A stretch of DNA of 64,000 nucleotides from Galaxea fascicularis (lineage: Eukaryota > Cnidaria > Anthozoa > Scleractinia > Euphylliidae), in assembly GCA_948470475.1 (NCBI GenBank), contig OX419342.1, forward strand, positions 8,931,835 through 8,995,834, given 5' to 3'. Below are positions 37,371 to 45,000 of this stretch, one piece after another; within the stretch, counting starts at the first letter, position 1; each line of letters starts with the position of its first letter. A program made the translations under genes and the position numbers. Below the pieces are notes generated by a model. The model saw only the letters and a program-made list of their open reading frames with translations. It did no database searches and had not been told where the DNA came from.

Positions 37371-40072
37371 ATTTGGCACTATCGGGAGTGAAAGCCGGTT
37401 AATGGGGACATAGTTTTTAGGTAAAGATGTTGTTAACCCTTTAAATCCCAAGGGGTTCTCCATTGACGAGTAAAATCGTCTGGTGTTAGACAGAGTAAAA
37501 TCTATAAGTGCCATTTGGTTCTGTAGGGAGTGAAAGGGTTAAAGCAATGATGATGGTTTTGTGACACTTAAGTGATGTCAGCTGTTAAGGTTTATTCCAA
37601 GGGAAGACACTACTACTCGTCAGATATTACTGCACAGCTGTTTGGAAGTCCTATCTCACTCCAAAAGTAATAGTAGTAATAATATTTAACTTTATTATTA
37701 ATAACTAACAACATATGTGAATTATTTTTGACAGTTACAATTTTTTTAATAGCTTTCAATGTGCCCCTCTCCTCTCCTTCCAATATACAATGTAATTCTA
37801 TTTAAGTGTTGTTGTTTCTGTTTTTTCTCTTTTTTTCCTTTGTAAATCTTTACCTGTTAACTATATTACTTTTCACAGTTATATTTACATAACTATGTAT
37901 CAGCTAGGAATTGGAGGAATAAAAAAATAAAAATAATAAATATTTATGATCACTTACACCATTCAAAGTTCCAAGATCATGTAATTGGTATTCTCTGTTC
38001 TCTACATCGACAGAGATCACTGCATGCTGCTTATCTACGCTTCTTGACTGTCACAAGAAAATGTAAATACACAAGAGTCAGTGCCTCTCACTAAATGGCA
38101 CTTCAGCCTATCACAAGACAACATCATTCTGTATCATCCATCTAATGGAACAAACTGGGAAGAAACTGGGAGAAATTGTGTAAAACAAGAAAAACTTGCC
38201 CCTGGGATATGAAAAAGAGGACTATTTGTCCTGTAACTGCCTAAAATAAGGGTTTTAATGACCCAATCATTACTGAATAATAATTGATTATTTCAAGTTG
38301 TGACAGAAGAAGTCCCAACAATTTAATATGAGTGTAACCATTTTTTTTGCTGAGGGGAGGGGGAGGGGAGACTCAAATAAAGTAGTGAATTCTATTGCCA
38401 TTGATTTTGACTAACACCACATGAGTGATGTTTAGATCTACAACAATGATGATGGGTTTGGATTGAAATTTGGGTTTGCTGAGTATAGATCGTTTTCACT
38501 GTCACGCCATAAAAAAATAAGTTCAAAGCCGTTCAATGAAAAAAGCCAAGAGCATGAAAATGTTGTAGAAGACCAATACATAAACAACCTCTCCAGGTCT
38601 CACGTGTGTGTGATACATCGTTTCTGAGTTATTTGCCGAAGCGTGCCACGCAACTTTATAGTTTTGTATGGAATCGCCATGTTGGTGGGCCACTTTGGTC
38701 CACCAACATGGAGGCCGGAAATCAACAAAAATATCTGGAGTTCACTTTGCGATAAAAGTGTTTACTTTTCACTCATGGGATAGTACATATATGTACAAAC
38801 ACATCTCCCAATGTACTTTAACATTTAAACTAGGAGAATCATAACGAGATACATTTTTTTTCAACCAAACAGGTTTGTATCTTGGTGTCACACAAGATGA
38901 CAATCAGGAAATTCAAAATGTTGTATTTTCAAATTGAAAGATGTTACAGAACTGGTACCCTCTAAAAATATTTATTTCTGGGTCACCTTCAACGTCGTAT
39001 AGATAAAAATTTAGAAGACCTAGTGATCTTGATTTTAGAATTTAATGTCGTCACTGTGAAAACCATCTATACAGTCCTAATATCACAGAGGAAAAATCAA
39101 GGACAAGAGAACCCCTTGTTTATTTTTTTCAGCAAGACACAAACATTTTAAAATTTCCGTACATTATAAGTAAGGAAATTTAAGATTTAAAATTTAAAAT
39201 TGCAAGTGAATTAATGTGAATAAATTTGACAACTGGATGGTCAGATTGTGGACATTACACAAGCATACTGTCAAAACTGTTTTTTTCTTTCATTTATGAG
39301 CCATGTTGTGATCTCCACAGCTGTCCGTTTTTCATATGCATTTGATAAATCCCTTCCTGAACTAGTAAGCTTAACTTTTTTTACACCTTTTCCGGATTCT
39401 GCCGGAATTGTGCTGAAATTTTAAACGCTTTTTAAGCGTCAGTCAACATTGTTTTTTTTAGGAAATTCAAATTAAAGCTCCATCGAATGATGAAGGCAGC
39501 CAAATAAAATTGGTTCACAAAGAAATATCAACGCAAGAACAAAAATCACATTCTTGCAACGGAAGCGTGCAACGCTACGGGGCCATTCCATTTAATATCC
39601 ACACCCCCCCTATGGATGACATTTTCTGAAGGGGGTGGGCAAAGCCATTTCTGAGGGGGTGAGCCAGTCGGCATCCTCTGATCTTGCGATTTTTTCCGAG
39701 GGGAAGTACAAAATTTGACTTATTTCTGAGGGGGGTATACAAAATTTGGCTTATTTCTGAGGGGGGGTATTGTGTCGGCACTTTGATCTTCTTTTCTTAG
39801 GGGGTAAATTCTTGGTGACCTCATCCATAGGGGGGGTGTGGATATTAAATGGAATGGCCCACGACATCTTTCTAGTACAGAATTTTCTACCAAGCTTAAG
39901 ATTAATTAGAGGCGATTTCGCAATTCTTTCAATGAAAAGCCGGAACAATTAATCGTACCTTAAGCGTTAAATCCATGTCATCCTCTCTACCTACAAAGAA
40001 ATTTGGTTCACAAAGTTTGTGATAAGTACCCTCGGGACTCAGAAGAGCCCAAGATTCTACACCTGTCTTCAT
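13809..40072 (-). CDS. CEP170: CEP170-family centrosomal protein, 17 exons, 3' end not found
   Basis: Exons (high to low): 40072-39959, 38047-37958, 35992-35917, 32264-32014, 28910-28800, 27302-27085, 25888-25863, 25470-24724, 23128-22965, 21916-21853, 21386-21246, 20218-20136, 19837-19123, 18889-18402, 17844-17713, 14319-14268, 13864-13809; 3528 nt, 1176 codons so far. The N-terminal FHA domain (exons 1-3: FVGRED, SRSVDKQHAV, DLGTLNG, TFVNDVR, NIRFGY), the GSPLYGQPPWWG motif in exon 8, a long Ser/Thr/Pro-rich disordered middle and a C-terminal coiled coil (EIAGIFRNLRKVELRLR) match CEP170/CEP170B, which bind microtubules and mark subdistal appendages of the mother centriole. From exon 4 on, every junction agrees in phase. 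The exon 3-4 join is uncertain. Vertebrate CEP170 is ~1580 residues, so this is shorter. Confidence 0.85.
14462..15900 (-). pseudogene. Broken non-LTR retrotransposon (CR1/L2/Jockey-type reverse transcriptase)
   Basis: Minus-strand RT pieces: motif A VVVLDLRKAFDSIDHQIL (~15835-15780), then [24 protein letters not shown] (~15530-15450), a YVDDTKL motif C in another frame (~15423-15403), the thumb (LLLNPDKTKLVIFGSRQM) and the C-terminal connection domain (14939-14580). Frameshifts and stops separate them. The 5' end is missing. The 3' end (14465-14500) has AATAAAG and a TATG microsatellite-like tail. Lies in the intron between CEP170-like exons 15 and 16. Confidence 0.88.
15560..15715. repeat. 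Foldback palindrome inserted in the LINE reverse transcriptase
   Basis: Arms 15560-15628 and 15647-15715 (69 bp each) match in reverse complement with three mismatches around an 18-bp loop. It splits the RT between the motif-A region (SYLTSRYQ) and the PQGS motif. Confidence 0.88.
16084..16551. mobile_element. MITE, CAGGCCCGTAG termini
   Basis: Ends CAGGCCCGTAG (16084) and CTACGGGCCTG (16551), directly flanked by CTGTG on both sides (16079-16083 and 16552-16556). Subterminal G/C runs, including GGGGGCATGCCCCCC at ~16175. No valid ORF. Confidence 0.82.
16983..17333. mobile_element. MITE with TGGTGGGATTTGGGGGAG arms
   Basis: Left GTTATGGGGACCCTTCAT and right complement GTTAGGGACCGTTCAT, with an inner perfect 18-bp arm. 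GC-skewed interior. In the intron after CEP170-like exon 15. Confidence 0.75.
17713..17844 (-). CDS. CEP170: CEP170-like exon 15 (C-terminal helix)
   Basis: Acceptor TTCTTTAG, helix EDLMLSSIHAFSVELRLASESVLSKVR. Donor AAG|GTAAAG at 17713 gives phase 0, fitting exon 16. A stronger-looking CAG|GTACGA donor at 17759 leaves phase 2 and would need an extra exon; it may be an alternative site. Confidence 0.65.
17928..18103. mobile_element. Short MITE, TTCATTATTTAT arms
   Basis: TAGGGGAACATTCATTATTT at 17928 and the inverted equivalent ending ~18103, each followed inward by a GGGAGGGGG run. In the intron between exons 15 and 14. Confidence 0.7.
18402..18889 (-). CDS. CEP170: CEP170-like exon 14
   Basis: 488 nt, acceptor TTTCTTTCAG, donor AAG|GTAAGC, phase 1 in and 0 out. 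Proline/serine-rich disordered segment (SPTPPTTKEPSK, SPSPPLTPSS). Long antisense open frames on the plus strand here are shadows. Confidence 0.85.
19123..19837 (-). CDS. CEP170: CEP170-like exon 13, Ser/Arg-rich
   Basis: 715 nt, acceptor TTTTTGTAG, donor GG|GTAAGG, phase 0 in and 1 out. 238 residues rich in Ser, Thr, Arg and Lys (SSPSKSTSSPRVTRSK), then an acidic segment (DDDVTQEEVDEMF) and a conserved-looking MKRDANVNKTFVLG end. The 309-residue open frame seen here continues into intron and is not real past 19123. Confidence 0.85.
20136..21916 (-). CDS. CEP170: CEP170-like exons 10-12
   Basis: Exon 10 (21916-21853) encodes NLTPAALPNWVQQWANTIDN; exon 11 (21386-21246) a serine-rich segment; exon 12 (20218-20136) a basic/serine segment. 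Splice sites: TTTCAG/GTAAGT, CTGCAG/GTTGTG (weak donor), TTTCAG/GTAAGT. Phases 0-1, 1-1, 1-0 chain without conflict. Confidence 0.78.
20311..20645. mobile_element. MITE of the GACGACGGCGACGGCAACG family, diverged copy
   Basis: Ends resemble GACGACGGCGTCGGCAAAGACAA and its complement (TTGTCGTTGCCGTCC); the subterminal AACTTCTCGTTTTCGTGAC and CCAGGAACTAA words also occur in the better-preserved copy at 63593-63975. Intronic. Confidence 0.6.
21950..22134. mobile_element. MITE with ~70-bp TIRs next to a splice acceptor
   Basis: ATACACCTTATTCCAAAATG at 21950 and its complement ending 22134; arms ~70 bp with few mismatches (CCAAAATGGCGAC core). It ends about 33 bases upstream of the exon 10 acceptor of the CEP170-like gene. 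Confidence 0.88.
22965..23128 (-). CDS. CEP170: CEP170-like exon 9
   Basis: Acceptor TTGTTGCAG, donor GAG|GTGAGG, phase 1 in and 0 out. Encodes a Ser/Arg-rich segment (SRKHSSDTSESE, HPSRRSG) typical of the basic microtubule-binding middle of CEP170. Confidence 0.8.
24427..24544. repeat. 118-bp palindromic element
   Basis: Arms begin GGTCCGTACTGTAAGTTACG and end in its complement; inner TTTTTTCCCGTT/AACGGGAAAAAA also pairs. A second small palindrome (TTTAGCGGG...CCCGCTAAA) is at 24618-24653. Intronic. Confidence 0.85.
24724..25470 (-). CDS. CEP170: CEP170-like exon 8 (PLYGQPxWWG motif)
   Basis: 747-nt exon, phase 1 in and 1 out. Begins PGPENFKMIVKGSPLYGQPPWWG; the G(S/T)PLYGQP-WWG word is a CEP170-family signature. 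The rest is acidic/serine-rich with a basic stretch near the end (RKKPISKIKKR). Confidence 0.88.
25863..25888 (-). CDS. CEP170: CEP170-like exon 7, 26-nt microexon
   Basis: TTTTTCTTCAAG acceptor, 26 nt (RPRLQRPLS), then CAG|GTAGGC donor. It enters in phase 2 and leaves in phase 1, exactly what is needed to join exon 6 to exon 8, which otherwise would not fit. This strengthens the whole model. Confidence 0.72.
27085..28910 (-). CDS. CEP170: CEP170-like exons 5 and 6
   Basis: Exon 5 (28910-28800, 37 codons, phase 0/0) is acidic and serine-rich (SDEDVGHPGTPDQE). Exon 6 (27302-27085, phase 0 in, 2 out) is extremely His/Pro/Tyr-rich (HYPYMTPMYHHPPP, then CHCPSCTGH) and probably disordered. Its polypyrimidine tract is a pure CT microsatellite (27305-27321 on the complement). 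Confidence 0.7.
27395..27447. repeat. Short palindrome
   Basis: CCTCTCAACAACGGCCACTT and its complement with a ~12-base loop. Related CCTCTCCACAA-GGCCACC sequence occurs near 20790, so it is a dispersed small element. Confidence 0.7.
29494..29518. repeat. Poly-G tract
   Basis: Near-uninterrupted G run in an intron; a similar run lies at 24298-24311. Possible G-quadruplex and a likely assembly or length-variable site. Confidence 0.6.
30264..30430. mobile_element. MITE with CAGGGATGTAGATA termini
   Basis: CAGGGATGTAGATA at 30264 and complement ending 30430, flanked by ACATG on both sides (30259-30263, 30431-30435). No ORF. Intronic. Confidence 0.85.
32014..32264 (-). CDS. Probable CEP170-like exon 4, unrecognised domain
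   Basis: Open frame from an AG acceptor (AG at 32266-32265, or 32268-32267 as alternative) to a strong ACA|GTAAGTTATC donor at 32014, phase 0 out. Encodes ~84 residues rich in alternating hydrophobics (KLKVVVASE, LGLPVVILDKNDKK, PEEIVV), suggesting a small alpha/beta fold. I do not recognise the family and vertebrate CEP170 has no obvious counterpart here. Phase fits exon 5; the link to exon 3 is by phase only (G|TA). It could belong to a different transcript. Confidence 0.55.
33780..34003 (-). mobile_element. tRNA-derived SINE (Leu/Ser-like head)
   Basis: On the minus strand from ~34003: a tRNA-like head with A box GCCGAGTGGTTTAGGGTGCTG and B box GGTTTCAAATCCCACT, then a body (CCACTAGCTGG, CTGGCCAGTTGGGATA) and an AT-rich tail. 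It is a pseudo-tRNA head, not a functional tRNA: stems are poorly paired. Intronic in the CEP170-like gene and in the same orientation. Confidence 0.8.
35917..35992 (-). CDS. CEP170: CEP170-like exon 3 (FHA end) with U12-type donor
   Basis: Acceptor TTTTCAG, then 25 codons plus 1 nt (TFVNDVR ... NIRFGY). There is no GT donor before the in-frame stop at ~35908, but ATATCCTTT at 35916-35908 is an exact U12-type AT-AC donor, leaving phase 1. The last FHA strand (FTVV in vertebrates) is not in this exon, and I did not find it downstream. Confidence 0.8.
36375..36590. mobile_element. MITE of the AACCCTTT family
   Basis: Shares blocks CATGTATATTCT, CATTTTCAATGGTAATGA, GAATTC..CAATCAAGACCTTT and CTTGTTGATCAC with the copy at 60487-60677. 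The right end merges with the next element (CAAAGGGTTAA). Intronic. Confidence 0.6.
36587..36868. mobile_element. MITE with GGGTTAAACATTCTTGTCCC arms
   Basis: 28-bp arms 36587-36614 and 36841-36868 in reverse complement (two or three mismatches). Abuts the 142-bp tandem array. Confidence 0.82.
36865..37542. repeat. 142-bp tandem array derived from a TTAACCC MITE
   Basis: Copies start at 36867, 37009, 37151, 37293 and 37435 (exact 142-bp period, ~4.8 copies, very few differences). Each unit begins TTAACCCTTTAA(A/C)TCCCAAGG and contains CGAGTAAAATCGTCTGGCG. The last copy ends with GGGAGTGAAAGGGTTAA, the inverted complement of the unit start, so the founder was a MITE with TTAACCCTTT ends. In intron 2 of the CEP170-like gene. 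Confidence 0.95.
37958..38047 (-). CDS. CEP170: CEP170-like exon 2 (FHA core)
   Basis: 30 codons, phase 0 to 0, CAG acceptor and GTAAGT donor. SRSVDKQHAV contains the phosphothreonine-binding Ser-Arg and His region of FHA domains, and DLGTLNG the next conserved strand and Asn-Gly turn. Confidence 0.92.
38484..39072. mobile_element. Inverted-repeat element ~590 bp
   Basis: TATAGATCGTTTTCACTGTC at 38484 and complement (GACAGTGAAAACCATCTATA-like) ending 39072. An internal hairpin CATGTTGGTGG/CCACCAACATG is at 38680-38711. Intron 1 of the CEP170-like gene. Confidence 0.75.
39580..39860. mobile_element. MITE with ~40-bp perfect TIRs
   Basis: GGGCCATTCCATTTAATATC at 39580, continued CACACCCCCCCTATGGATGA, and exact complement ending 39860; ACG on both sides. 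The interior repeats TTTCTGAGGGGG. About 100 bases downstream of exon 1 of the CEP170-like gene. Confidence 0.9.
39959..40072 (-). CDS. CEP170: CEP170-like exon 1 (FHA start)
   Basis: 38 codons from the only in-frame ATG (40072) to a phase-0 GTACG donor. FFVGRED corresponds to the FVGRDD strand of the FHA fold. An acceptor-like CTTTCAG lies just upstream at ~40145, so a 5' non-coding exon may exist. Confidence 0.85.
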
Positions 40073-40560
40073 CTCTAGCAACAAGGTATGCTCCTGAACA
40101 CGAACCCACGCTTTTGTTTTGTTCTTCGCGCGGTAAAATAGCACCTGAAAGTTTGCTGCATTTTGCAGTTTATGTGTGATATTTCACTCTTCGAGGAGAT
40201 AAAAGTGATTTATCCTGTTTTTGGAGTACATACAGACGCCAAAACAGTCCATTTTTCTTCGCACTAAACAAAACGAAGACGTGCCGAAATCCACAGAGTC
40301 AGAGTTGTGCTGCAAGAAAACAGAAACCGCTGGTAATAAGGTATTGTCGGCTCAAGTAGTAAATTACGCGCCAACGTGCCAACTTTGAAACTTACTCGCA
40401 GTTCTCGCAGTAAAGTGACTCGCACCATAAAAAATATTCCTTTGTTTCTTGATAGAACAAGCTTCAAAAGTAACAATCATCAGATAATGAGAGGGCTCAA
40501 GTGATTGTACTGATACATCTGGTGGAAAATTCTCACTGTTTTTCCTGGCCTACATAACAG
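40073..40560 (-). promoter_or_regulatory. Probable promoter/5' UTR region of the CEP170-like gene
   Basis: Lies upstream of the exon 1 ATG on the minus strand. No TATA box or other defined motif is recognised; assigned from position only. Confidence 0.35.
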
Positions 40561-40677
40561 TCGCTTACTGGTTGTGTTAGGATGAACAAGAGAACCTCTG
40601 AACGGCCGATAAGGACAGCCGATGAACAATCAGCCTTGTTCCCTCTAAAATAGAAGAGACCGAACTCGTAAAGCACG

Positions 40678-41028
40678 ATAATAATACACTTTATTTAAAG
40701 AGGGTGGCACGGAATAGTTGAAGCAACTAATAAACTTGTGGCCCTCTACAAGGTCAGCACTAGGGGTGGTCACAGCCAGGGTTCGTTACGTCCCTAGTGG
40801 TTCTTTAACGTCCCACAGAGTGTTAATTGTGAAGAGTTGTGAGACGGGACCTCCGGCTTATCGTCCTTATCCGAGAAGACTAGAAAGTCTAACCATTTGT
40901 AGATGTCATTGCAAAGGAAGCACTTTCTCCTCAGTTATTTAAAGACCCTGAGTGTTGGTCCGGCCGGGGCTTTGAACCCACGACCTCCCGCACGGTAGTC
41001 CGGCACTCTACCAACTGAGCCAACCGGT
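40678..41028 (-). mobile_element. tRNA-derived SINE, near full length
   Basis: Minus strand from ~41028: A box TTGGCTCAGTTGGTAGAGTG, B box GGTTCAAAGCC, tRNA-like head ending CCCCGGCCGG, a body (CTTTAAATAACTGAGGAGAA, GATAAGGACGATAAGCC, GTGGGACGTTAAAGAACC) and a tail ending AAATAAAGTGTATTATTAT at ~40678. I recognise the body as a common coral SINE. It abuts the DUF4419 pseudogene. Confidence 0.87.
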
Positions 41029-41029
41029 C

Positions 41030-42061
41030 GACGATGCAAAGAAGCTAATGATGGAGCACGCGCCGGATCTCAAAACCTTGATATTTAAGGACGATGCAAA
41101 AGCGAAGAACTCTTCCGTGAAAATTGTCCCAGCAGTTGGATCAGAGGAGAAAATCTATTCGCTTAGAAACTGTGGACTGTTTGGTGCCGTATGAACAGCC
41201 TACAACAACCAATGGAAACTGTGAACCTCCCCCGACGACTGGTGGTTTTGTGTGATAAAACGTGTCGCGTGTGCTATCGATTACAATTCAAACAAAGAAT
41301 CCGTTCGCAAGATGTTTGTCGATCATGAAGGGAAGAAAACTATTGAGATCCAAGTGAATGATCCCATCATTTACACTGTGAATTACAGCTGGTTCTTTGC
41401 CCAAATAGCCAAGGGAATTAAGGAGAATGTTTAAGTTCTCGAGTTTGTGGATAGCATGACGGCCGATTTTGGCACTACAACGCAGGTACAGAAGATCGTT
41501 TCTCAAATTACACTCATGTACTCAGTAGATGCGGAATTCCCGCCGTTGAACTGCTGGGAACCGAAGACGACTGGAAAAAATTGACGTGCAAACTGAAGGT
41601 GCTTAGAACTCTGCTGGAGCCCATTCAAAAGGACCTTGATCTGCCGTCCAAGAGGTGGGACCTGGTGGAAAAGGTGTTCTGCAAATTGCTGGAAACCTTC
41701 CAGGGGAGACCTGCGAGAACGAACAAGGTTCAGGCATGATCATGGAGGGACACTATGTCTACAGAGGGTGGATTACCCAGTTTTTGGATGGCCCAGTGAG
41801 AGAATGGGTGCCTATTTGGACAATAAACACGGCAACTCGATATATAAATATCTGTGTTCGACATTTTGATCCTGTTTGACAAGCATACCTATGAGGATCA
41901 GCGATATGGTAAAGGGTCTTGTCAGCGTACCACGTACCCTGGAGGATCTAACTGGCACGGTGACAGACGAAGCAGCACTTGTGGCAGGAATATTGGGTTT
42001 CACTCTCTACAGGTCACCCACTGAAGAGGTATATAGGAAGGAAAACTGCACTGCAGCTTAA
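41030..42061 (+). pseudogene. DUF4419-family protein pseudogene
   Basis: Plus-strand pieces in shifting frames match the DUF4419 family: AYNNQWKL (stop) SPDDWWFCVIKRVACAID, MFVDHEGKKTIEIQV, YSWFFAQIAKGIKENV (stop), ADFGTTTQ, CGIPAVELLGTEDDWKKL, PSKRWDLVEKVFCKLLETFQG, GWITQFLDGP, GLVSVPRTLEDL. At least four stops or frameshifts separate them and no intron is needed, so it is decayed. The 5' part is missing at the SINE. DUF4419 proteins have no agreed function. Confidence 0.85.
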
Positions 42062-43180
42062 CAGGACGGCAACTCTGCAGCCAGGGCGTGCGTAAATAAA
42101 GATTTTGTTCATAGCGGCTCAATAGGACTTATATAGAGCAAGCCCGCGCTCTATGTTATAAAATAAACTTTTCTTTGTTTTCTGTTTAGCGGTGTGTTGG
42201 TTTTCTTTTGTCAGCAGAATTTTAAGGTTTTTTAGTGTTCACGAAACGGTCTGAACAATTGTGATAGCAGATTTTTGAACATCAACCAATGCAGCAGGAA
42301 AAGAGTTTGTATTGTACTCCTAAACATGCTCCAAGTTTTGCTCAAAAAACGATTTGACGAAAATTTACACCTTTTGTCAATTGTACCTGGCGTAAAGACT
42401 AAGGCTTAGAAAAAAGATTACGACTGATTTGGTTTGTGTACGCGTTCCAACCAAATCTGAAGCCTGAAAACCAGCGTTCTGGCCCGTACACAAGAGTAGA
42501 AGAGTTTAATTTGAATTGTTCTCGGGTATGAAAATAGGAGAGTAAAGTACTAATAAGTTAAATGAGTTAATGAGTCAGATCTAAAGAATAAAATTTCGGT
42601 AGAAACAATAAAATGGCTATATTTTATTCATGCGGGTTCTTGAGCCTGGGTATTAGCTATGCCTTGCTATAAGGTCGAAACAGCTACGTATAAAGCTATT
42701 GTGCGCGCAAGGTCTCACGAGATTGGCCTGCCACCCTTCTGGTGAACAAAAGAACAAACAACAAACAATGGACCATATCCCTAAAAAAATAGAGGTGCTA
42801 CACTATGCCTGCTAATGAAATTTAGAGCCTTACGAGAGCTGCTACAGTACTGATTGTGCGAGTCCTTTTGTTTTGTTTCAAATGCAAATTACTCAGTAAC
42901 ATTAGCGAATGAAACGCGTTTCTGTAATTATACTCTATACCCAAAAAAATAACAAAAAAAATCCCACTGCCCAGGCCAGAAAAGCACTGTCTAGTCATAA
43001 AAGCCTTTGGTCATAAAATACGCATGTTCAAGCAGGACAGATGTTTTTATTAAAAAACTGCTGATCCGATCTATTGACTCATGACTCAGAGATTCATTTC
43101 ACTCATGAAACATGCGATCTCTGAAAAATGAATCTCGATAGAATTCTGGAGAAGCAACGCTTAAAATGAAACGGTAAAAG
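42062..43180. other. Non-coding stretch
   Basis: AT-rich, no ORF of note and no clear repeat structure seen. Confidence 0.5.
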
Positions 43181-43249
43181 ACAGTTTTAAACATTGCTGC
43201 ACTCGTCCAATTTTTTCATGAATATACAAAGGAGCGGGTCTTGATCCAT

Positions 43250-43670
43250 CAATTGAGTGTCGAGGAGTGTCGAAAGTCGTTTGCTTTGGTTTAACATTAC
43301 TTTGCTCTTTGATTCGTTGATAAAACTCGCCCCACCTTCTCAGCCAATGGGAAGCAAACCCCAAACCAACCGCTAGTTGCACGTGTATTTTCCCGCGCTT
43401 GGCGTCGGTTGCATGTAATTAATGTAATTTCTGATTGGTTCACTGAGCTGTCTTCTCCTCTTGTGATTGGTCAGAGTAACTGCTTTGGTTTTGGTTTTAC
43501 GACACGCGATTGAAAATCACAGTAAAGCGGAGAAAAATGCGCACGCGCAAGTCGCGATTGGCATTGGCTTTCATTGGTTGAAAAACTGGCGCGAGTTTTG
43601 CTGGCCAATTACAGAGCAAAGCATTGCAAGACCAAAGCAAACGCAATACACCATTTTGTTAATGATCAGT
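43250..43670. mobile_element. Imperfect inverted-repeat element
   Basis: The minus strand of 43385-43250 and the plus strand of 43540-43670 are similar (GGTTTGGGGTTTGC..CATTGGCTGA / GATTGGCATTGGC..CATTGGTTGA; then GCGAGTTTT, AGAGCAAAG, CCAAAGCAAACG). ORFs on the two arms give similar peptides only because they are the same repeat. Confidence 0.65.
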
Positions 43671-43974
43671 TCCGACTGCATTGTGGGTAGATCCAGTCCT
43701 TTGTGGGAGCAAACGGCCATTTAAAGACGTAATTTGAAATTATAATTTTGACCGTTTGCCCCTCCCCTCCCCCCCAAAGGAATGAATCTACCTACAATTA
43801 ACTTGGAACCGATCATTAGCAAAATGGTGTAGTTACTTTCGATGCTCAATTGAAAACCGCTTTAACATTGACCACACACTCCAGGGTATTCAAAGTAGAC
43901 CTGTATAGACTGTGCTCGGCAATATGGCAACTGAAAGAGTTTTGAACAAGTTTTTGTACTGGCAGTAGCAACTT

Positions 43975-44173
43975 TTCGCCCCATGTAAGGTAATCCAAGA
44001 GTCTTGGATTCCGGATTCCACATCCGGTCCATGGTTTCCGGATTCCACAGACCAAAATTACCTGGATTCCGGATTCCATAAGCTGGATTCCGGATTCCAA
44101 AGCCGCGGATTCCGGATTCCACAGACCAAAATTACCTGGATTCCGGATTCCGGATTACCTTACATGGGGCGAA
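43975..44173. mobile_element. MITE with GGATTCCGGATTCC minisatellite core
   Basis: TTCGCCCCATGTAAGGTAAT at 43975 and complement ending 44173. The interior is a tandem of GGATTCCGGATTCCA and CAGACCAAAATTACCT words. Confidence 0.85.
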
Positions 44174-44452
44174 GCTTTTGCCTCCCCGAGCAACGTTGGG
44201 ACAACAGATACAACAAATTAAATGAACCATCTGAGGGATAGGCACATAATTATTAAACTAAAATTGTGCAGTCTTTTCGGTTGATACTTAAAATGCTGAA
44301 GACGTGCAAACTCAGTCCTGTGAATTGATGTGCACCCAACAATAGGTTAGCACCAAATTTCCAGCGGTTGTTCACGGATTGCTGGATCCGCCATATTGCT
44401 ATTTAACTCACGGCAGCAGTGGGAAGAGAGATGATGAAGCAGTCCCCACCAA

Positions 44453-44610
44453 ATAGGCTATTTCCGAAATACCTCAGGCCTCCTTTTCAAAGCGAGTCTT
44501 GGTGCTCACCTTTCATATGAAAATTTATTTTCATTCACACACAAATTAAACCCATTTTCTTGTGAATGAAAATTGATTTGCATATGAAAGGTAATTCGGA
44601 AATGGCCTAT
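44453..44610. mobile_element. Palindromic MITE
   Basis: ATAGGCTATTTCCGAAAT at 44453 and complement ending 44610; inner CACCTTTCATATGAAAAT and TGAATGAAAAT arms also pair. Confidence 0.82.
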
Positions 44611-44859
44611 CAAACAACTTCTGCATGTTATTTTAAAATGTTATGCAGAATAAAATAGTTCACTTTGGCAAGTAACTTTTTAAATTGTGGTAGTATCTTT
44701 TCGCATTAATGGCAACTTTTGGGCAACTTTTTAGTTTTGACTATTTTTCGGAGCAACTTTGACTTAATTTACTGGCACAATCTATAAAAGCTTAATTCGA
44801 CGCTGGTCCAATCCCTGAAACCGGGGCTGGTAATCGAGCCTAGAATAAACTGCAAAACG

Positions 44860-45000
44860 GGCGTTTATTTAGCCGAACGCGAAACGCGAGATACGAGCGC
44901 GAAGCACGAGGCGAGAGTGAGAGAAAAATATTTTTGTATTTTTTATATCTATTTTTCTCTCTCGGTTTTCGCCTCACGCTCCGCTAAATAAACGTCTCTT
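44860..45000. repeat. Imperfect palindrome
   Basis: GGCGTTTATTTAGC...GCTAAATAAACGTC with an inner GAGAGAAAAATA/TATTTTTCTCTC arm. Confidence 0.65.

Noticed and set aside
36865..37542. CRISPR-like or exon array
   Set aside because: Exact tandem 142-bp units with MITE termini, no spacers and no open frame.
40963..41028. tRNA gene
   Set aside because: Has A and B boxes but is the head of a SINE with continuing body and tail; the anticodon arm does not pair well.
43161..43724. Two ORFs with similar peptides on opposite strands
   Set aside because: The similarity comes from the arms of an inverted-repeat element, not from a gene pair.
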